Source: Sphingopyxis fribergensis (lineage in GTDB: Bacteria > Pseudomonadota > Alphaproteobacteria > Sphingomonadales > Sphingomonadaceae). Taken from it: DNA of 64,000 bases. Each line of letters begins with the position of its first letter. Within the stretch, counting starts at the first letter, position 1. The notes beneath the pieces were generated by a model. That model saw nothing but the letters and a program-made list of their open reading frames with translations. It was not told where the DNA came from and searched no databases. Below are positions 59,797 to 64,000 of this stretch, in pieces. Where the stretch lies: the NCBI RefSeq assembly GCF_000803645.1, contig NZ_CP009122.1, positions 596,501 through 660,500 on the forward strand. Direction: 5' to 3'. The position numbers were made by a program, and so were the translations under genes.

Positions 59797-59981
59797 CGGT
59801 CGTTTCCGGTCATTTCGTCCGCATCGGAGCCGAATGACGGCATGGGGGTGGTGAGCGGACGTCCCCAACATTCGTCATTCCCGCGAAGGCGGGAACCCAG
59901 GGAGGGGTCAGCCGACGCACGCTCTGGGTTCCCGCCTTCGCGGGAATGACGAAGTTTTAATGACGCGGAATGGCAGCTATT
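59797..59981. repeat. 185-bp duplicated intergenic sequence, copy 2 (contains family B palindrome)
   Basis: Identical by reading to 22789-22973. It fills most of the 258-base gap between the hypothetical gene start at 59741 and the phosphotransferase stop at 60000. The flanks differ from copy 1 apart from a short GTTAGCGGTCGTT. Confidence 0.92.
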
Positions 59982-59999
59982 GATCGTTAGCGGTCGTTG

Positions 60000-61040
60000 C
60001 TAAAGCAACTCCAGGCTGCCCAGCGCGAGCGCTTGTTGCGCCGGGCGTTCGGCCATCACCGCGAACATCTCGTCGCCGCGCGCGGTGCGTTCGACGCTCA
60101 TCGACGCGAAGACGGCCATGAAATAGCCGCTGAGTGCGCCGACGCGATAGTCGGTCCATAGCGACTCGGCGTCGGCCGCGATGCCCGCCGCGCTCAATGC
60201 CTCGATCCAGTGATCGAACGCCGGCCGGTCGGCGGCGGCGCGTTCGAATGGGTCGGCGATGCTGGTGCCGACCAGATAGGCGAGGTCGGCGGCGCCACTG
60301 CCGCGCCCCAGCGTCTGCCAGTCGACGAGCCAGCAGGCCTCGCCGTCGGGGGCAAAGAGGATGTTGTCGATGCGCAGGTCGCCATGAACGATCGTGCGTG
60401 CCGCGGGCTCGCGCGCCAGATAGGCATCGAGCCGGTCCACGAGCCCGGCGCCCAGGTCGAGCACATCGGGCGCCAGCCGCGCTGCATAGCGTTCGCGAAA
60501 GCCGGCATAGAGCTGCGGGAACAGCGCGCGGACCAGATCGCCATTGTCGCGCGACAGCCAGGCCAGGTCGGTAAGTCGCGCGTCGTTCCACAGATGCGCG
60601 TGGAGCTGCGCCGCTGCCTTGATGCACGGAACAAGCGCCGCGAGGCTCAGCCCGGCGAGTTGGTCGCCCTGTCGCGCGGGCGCGAGGTCGGACAGGATCA
60701 GGATGAAATCGACGTCGTCCGCCGCAATGTCGGCGAAGTGGCACACCGGGGCCGCAACGCCGCTGTCCGCCGCCAGTTCGCGATACCAGCTGACTTCCTT
60801 GACATAGGTGCCGGTCAGCTTGGCGATGTTACGGCTGGCCTCGTCGTGGCTCGGGCATTTGGCGATCACGCTCGGCGGTGCGTCGGCGCCGTCCGCCCAG
60901 TCGAGCGTGAGCCGATAACTGTCGCACATCTGGCCGGTGCCAACCTTCGCCGATGCGAAACCCTTGAGCTGTCCGGGCCGTCCCAGCACGGCGCCTAGCC
61001 ATTCGGGCGCCATCGACCCGGGGGAGGTCGGAAAGGTCAT
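60000..61040 (-). CDS. Phosphotransferase-family (APH/EcKinase-like) protein
   Basis: 346 residues from the ATG at 61040; the frame is open to 61460. Kinase-like fold: the ATP-lysine strand VIAKCPSHD, the catalytic loop IVHGDLRIDNILF (His-Gly-Asp) and the metal Asp in WLVDWQTLGRGSGAADLAYL. These proteins phosphorylate small hydroxylated compounds; sterol- or acyl-related substrates are common in sphingomonad relatives, but the substrate is not readable here. The ATG overlaps the stop of the upstream partner gene (ATGA). Confidence 0.9.
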   Translation of the reverse strand: MTFPTSPGSMAPEWLGAVLGRPGQLKGFASAKVGTGQMCDSYRLTLDWADGADAPPSVIAKCPSHDEASRNIAKLTGTYVKEVSWYRELAADSGVAAPVCHFADIAADDVDFILILSDLAPARQGDQLAGLSLAALVPCIKAAAQLHAHLWNDARLTDLAWLSRDNGDLVRALFPQLYAGFRERYAARLAPDVLDLGAGLVDRLDAYLAREPAARTIVHGDLRIDNILFAPDGEACWLVDWQTLGRGSGAADLAYLVGTSIADPFERAAADRPAFDHWIEALSAAGIAADAESLWTDYRVGALSGYFMAVFASMSVERTARGDEMFAVMAERPAQQALALGSLELL

Positions 61041-62128
61041 GCCGCGGGGTCCATCAGTCCCAAAAGTCCCGTGGGCCCGTGCGGCCCGACGAACAATTGT
61101 TCGAGGACGCCGACACCAATGTCGTGACGGTCGCCGTCGACGAGTTCGGCACGGACGACCGCCTGGACGTGCATCGCGAGCGGGTTGCCCCATTGCCGAT
61201 CGGCTTCGGACAGGCGGTCGTGCGCAACTTCGAGTTCGCCATGGTCGAATCCGTGGCCCCAGACGGGGTGGGTATAGCCCAGCCCGCTCATCGCAAACAC
61301 CGGCCCGCTGGGTGTCAGCGCCAGGCGCGTGCTCTGGTCGAAGTCCGCAGCCAGTTTCGACAGGCGGCGTGTTCCCGGCTGCCATGCAGCGACGAAAGCG
61401 GGGTCGGCGAAATGCCGTTCGCTCCCATCCCCGCCGACCAGCACGGCGCGGCGATTCCACGCATGGCCTTCGCCATCGTCATTGCTGTGAAAGAAAAGCG
61501 AGCGATCCTCGAAATTGCATGGCGTCCACAGCCAGAAGAATTGGTGGAAATTGCCCTGCGGCGGCGGTTGCGGCTCGGCAGCGCCGACGGGGCGAATGCC
61601 CCAGCTGCGGTCGCGCGTGCCCGCCCAACCGGCGCCGACATCGATGCGCTGCCCATCGACCGAAAGCCAGCCCGACCAATGGCCGTTCTGGGTCATGCGC
61701 GTATAGTCCATAAACAGGCGGGTGCCGTTGCGGCGCGTGAAGCGCGGCTCCTCGATGGGAAAATGGCGCGCGGTGAAATGAAGCTCGCCGGCGAGCGGGC
61801 CGTCGTTAGCGGCGATGCGCAGCGTCAACCGTTCGAGAGGTACGTCGACGGTGATCGCGATCGGGCCCACCGACAGGTCGAGCCGTTCGCCCGCCGAGCG
61901 GCGGCTCGCGCGAAGGTTATGCTGCACGCCATCGAAGAGCACGCAAAAGGCCGCATCGACAATACCGAGCTGCGGATAGAAACCCATCGCCGCGGCAAAA
62001 AAGACCGATCCATCGGGCGAATAGCCGTTGAAGAAATAGCGGTCATAAAAATTGCGGTCGGTGCCCGCGAACGCAATCGGCTCGGCGCTCTGGTGCAGCG
62101 GGAAATCGTCGCCCTTTGTCAGCATCAT
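61037..62128 (-). CDS. Conserved-type beta-rich protein paired with the phosphotransferase (DUF7064/7065-like)
   Basis: 363 residues; ATG at 62128 or 62125. No signal peptide. Beta-strand-rich with aromatic motifs (NFYDRYFFNGYSPDGSVFFA, NGTRLFMDYTRMTQNGHWSG, AGTRDRSWGIRPVG, GNFHQFFWLWTPCNFEDRSL, HPVWGHGFDHGELEVAHDRL). This layout recalls hydroxyneurosporene-synthase/AttH-like lipocalin pairs grouped as DUF7064/DUF7065; that is from memory. Its tight overlap with a kinase gene suggests a shared catabolic or lipid-related task. Confidence 0.8.
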   Translation of the reverse strand: MMLTKGDDFPLHQSAEPIAFAGTDRNFYDRYFFNGYSPDGSVFFAAAMGFYPQLGIVDAAFCVLFDGVQHNLRASRRSAGERLDLSVGPIAITVDVPLERLTLRIAANDGPLAGELHFTARHFPIEEPRFTRRNGTRLFMDYTRMTQNGHWSGWLSVDGQRIDVGAGWAGTRDRSWGIRPVGAAEPQPPPQGNFHQFFWLWTPCNFEDRSLFFHSNDDGEGHAWNRRAVLVGGDGSERHFADPAFVAAWQPGTRRLSKLAADFDQSTRLALTPSGPVFAMSGLGYTHPVWGHGFDHGELEVAHDRLSEADRQWGNPLAMHVQAVVRAELVDGDRHDIGVGVLEQLFVGPHGPTGLLGLMDPAA

Positions 62129-62174
62129 TTCTCATCCCGTTTTTTCTTGCAACGTAACGGGATGCGGCGCGGCG

Positions 62175-63023
62175 TCAATGCACTGGCGGGTCGACCGGCG
62201 GCACGGCGTCGATTGGCGCAACGGGTTCGCCGGGCTTGCGCGGCGGCAGCGCGTCGGGCGGCACGTCGGCAATCTGCATGTCGGGGGTCGGGACCGCCTC
62301 GACGTTGCGAACGCGCACCGCGATGTCGCCATCCTTGATCCATAGTTCATTGAAACTCGGCGGAGTCGAGCGGATACGCTGCGACAGCGTTCCCGCGCCG
62401 ATCATGCGGATCGAACCGGCTGGGGTTTTCTTGACCAGATCGAAGGCGTCGTGGACATGGCCGGTCAGCACCGCCGCGACGCTGCGCGCTGCGAGTTCGC
62501 CGAGCGCACGTTCACCGCCGCGGGTCAGCGCGCGACCGCGCGTTCCGGCCTCGACCAGCGGATGATGCGCGGTTACGAGCGTGACGGTTCCAGCCGGAAG
62601 CGCGTCGATCGCGGCGAGCGTCTTTGCGAGCGCCTTTTCGGTGACCCAGCCTTTCGACCAGTCGAGCCGCCATTGGGCGCGCGTGGTGGTCTTGAGCGGG
62701 ACGACCGCGACCCCTGCAATTTCGAGTTCGCGCTCGACAAGCCGTTCGATCCCACGGATCCGGCGATAGGGATAGAAGAAGCGCTCGAGTGGGTTGAAAT
62801 AGGGCAGGTCGTGGTTGCCGACTTCGACCGTCACCGGCACGTCGAGCGCGCGGATCCAGTCGCACGCCGCGGCAAACTCGCGTCTTCGCGCACGCATGGT
62901 CAGGTCGCCGGTCACCAGCACGGCGTCGGGCTGCTCGCGTCGCACGCAGCCCTCGAGCCAGCAAAGCGCGGCGCGGTCCTCAAGCCCGAAGTGCAAATCG
63001 CTGATATGGAAAAGGTGGGTCAT
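62175..63023 (-). CDS. Metallophosphoesterase (calcineurin-like)
   Basis: 282 residues from the ATG at 63023, overlapping the upstream kinase stop (ATGA). All five metal motifs are present in order: HISDLHFG, VTGDLTMRAR, VEVGNHDLPYF, VTAHHPLVEAG and LTGHVHDAFD. The C-terminal about 40 residues (VPTPDMQIADVPPDALPP, VDPPVH) are a proline-rich low-complexity tail. Substrate unknown; class III-like phosphodiesterases of this length act on nucleotides or lipids. The kinase in front suggests a lipid substrate. Confidence 0.92.
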   Translation of the reverse strand: MTHLFHISDLHFGLEDRAALCWLEGCVRREQPDAVLVTGDLTMRARRREFAAACDWIRALDVPVTVEVGNHDLPYFNPLERFFYPYRRIRGIERLVERELEIAGVAVVPLKTTTRAQWRLDWSKGWVTEKALAKTLAAIDALPAGTVTLVTAHHPLVEAGTRGRALTRGGERALGELAARSVAAVLTGHVHDAFDLVKKTPAGSIRMIGAGTLSQRIRSTPPSFNELWIKDGDIAVRVRNVEAVPTPDMQIADVPPDALPPRKPGEPVAPIDAVPPVDPPVH

Positions 63024-63850
63024 GCGGTGGCGAGGAATGCGAGCGGGCTGCGTTCGAGGCGGTAGGTAGCGCCCGACGGCAATTCGGCGGGTTCGCCGTC
63101 GAGGAGCAGGCCTATCGACGCTTTGCTTTCGATGACGACCGCCCGGCGTTCGGACAGGTCGACGCTCGGCCCTTCGCGAAAATCGCCGCCGAGCCACGCA
63201 ATCCCATGGCTCAGGATCGACCCCGCGCTGTCGGTGATCAATCCCTCGGCAAGGATACGATCGGGCTTCGGCGTCAGGTTGATTGCCTGGAACGACTGGT
63301 CCGAACCACGAATGCGCACGCCGTCGCCATACAGCGTCGCGTCGATCGCGCCGGGGATCGTTTCGGCAAGGCCGCTGAGGCTGAGCGAGCGAAATTGCTC
63401 CCGAACCTCGGCCCATGCCGTCGTCGGCCCGGCGATGACGCCGATATACGCACGTCCTGCGTCGGAGAGGATCGTTGGCGGATTGACTGCGCGAGCCCTG
63501 CCTGCGAGCGCGTCGTGCAAAATATCCTCCGGGTTGGCATCGCCGTGCAGTGTCTTGTGAAACAGGTTGAGCGTCCCGCCCGGAAGCGGGAGCATCGCAC
63601 CGTTCCATGTTTCAAGCTTGGCCGCCGCGGCGTTGAGTGTGCCGTCGCCGCTGAGGACCAGCAGCAAGTCGACGCCTTCGCCCGCCAGTATATCCGCCGA
63701 CGGCAGCTCGCCGTCGGGAAGGAGGATCGTGCGGACGAGCGGCGCGCCTGCCGCATCGCATATTTCGCTCAGACGGCCGACGAGCGCCTCGTCGGAACTG
63801 CCGCTGCGCAGGTTGCAGATGAGGGCGGGGCGGGAGAAGCTGCTGGCCAT
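63020..63850 (-). CDS. Diacylglycerol kinase-family lipid kinase
   Basis: 276 residues. DAGK catalytic fold: LLLVLSGDGTLNAAAAKL (the GGDGT motif with Ser in place of the first Gly), LPLPGGTLNLFHKTLHGD (substrate loop), and a beta-sandwich second half with GVIAGPTTAWAEV and IRGSDQSFQAINLTPKPD. The family includes YegS-like kinases that phosphorylate diacylglycerol or sphingoid lipids, the latter of interest in sphingolipid-making sphingomonads, but no direct evidence here. It overlaps the metallophosphoesterase gene. Confidence 0.9.
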   Translation of the reverse strand: MASSFSRPALICNLRSGSSDEALVGRLSEICDAAGAPLVRTILLPDGELPSADILAGEGVDLLLVLSGDGTLNAAAAKLETWNGAMLPLPGGTLNLFHKTLHGDANPEDILHDALAGRARAVNPPTILSDAGRAYIGVIAGPTTAWAEVREQFRSLSLSGLAETIPGAIDATLYGDGVRIRGSDQSFQAINLTPKPDRILAEGLITDSAGSILSHGIAWLGGDFREGPSVDLSERRAVVIESKASIGLLLDGEPAELPSGATYRLERSPLAFLATA

Positions 63851-63972
63851 TGCCCTATCCTACGCGCGAACGGGGAAAAGGTGGCGGCCAATATCGCGCC
63901 GCCGTCTTGTTCGTCGCACCGCCGCCCTGTAGGGCGCGAAACATGGCGGGGCCGGTTTCCAGAGGACGACGG

Positions 63973-64000
63973 TTGATCAAATTGCTTTTCGTGGTGCTGC
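63973..64000 (+). CDS. Possible start of a gene cut by the window edge
   Basis: A TTG behind AGAGGACG opens nine hydrophobic codons (IKLLFVVL) that run off the window. It may be the start of a signal-peptide or membrane protein, but this is too short to judge. Confidence 0.25.

Noticed and set aside
63973..64000. Prophage or transposase start at the right window edge
   Set aside because: Only nine codons are visible; nothing can be concluded.

Overview
The window reads as chromosomal DNA of a GC-rich alphaproteobacterium, most likely a sphingomonad (Sphingopyxis/Sphingomonas-like). That placement is an inference from the gene set: a gene-transfer-agent (GTA) type capsid/tail cluster, an intracellular PHB depolymerase, exosortase-A-associated polysaccharide genes, many secreted peptidases, and Sphingomonas-type gene neighbours. 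No tRNA, rRNA, CRISPR array or complete insertion sequence was seen.

Region 1 (1-14252) is an almost entirely same-strand, tightly overlapping structural cluster: portal, small membrane protein, prohead protease, capsid, head-tail connectors, tail tube, assembly chaperones, a very short tape measure, the TIGR02217/TIGR02218/NlpC/host-specificity tail-tip genes, and a DUF2793 gene. The order and the small tape measure match the Rhodobacter capsulatus GTA (orfg3 to orfg15). There is no integrase, replication or lysis gene in the cluster. Four departures stand out. A peptidase_S74-type fibre gene sits directly after the capsid. The TIGR02217 gene carries about 580 extra N-terminal residues. The host-specificity protein is short. 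A reverse-strand exported-protein gene is wedged between the connector and the tail tube genes.

Region 2 (14381-30283) holds an OmpA-type porin with a terminator, an orphan ExbD, an ABC exporter, a YjhX-like protein, PhaZ, several secreted peptidases (DUF885, M28, S9), a frameshifted oxygenase, the ohrR/ohr peroxide-resistance pair with shared operator-like motifs, and a proline iminopeptidase.

Region 3 (30338-41980) contains an M16 protease, YkvA, a TA-flanked MITE directly upstream of a dipeptide epimerase, small stress and detoxification proteins (PPOX-like, VOC, SoxR with a recognisable SoxR promoter), a monooxygenase/CMD/thiolase/MaoC group, an MscS channel and topoisomerase IB.

Region 4 (42039-48622) has surface-polysaccharide genes (acyltransferase, O-ligase, exosortase-associated glycosyltransferase) and a S24/LexA-like repressor facing a small two-gene operon across a pair of perfect operator-like palindromes.

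Region 5 (48803-57837) contains a soluble chemoreceptor, aquaporin, GalU, a complete yfiR-yfiN-yfiB c-di-GMP signalling operon, MsrA, an M48 protease and heme A synthase. Region 6 (58014-64000) has rplM-rpsI, a hypothetical gene, a phosphotransferase plus partner, and a metallophosphoesterase plus lipid kinase.

At least four families of short palindromic intergenic repeats occur across the window, including a 185-bp stretch present twice without a mismatch, 37 kb apart.
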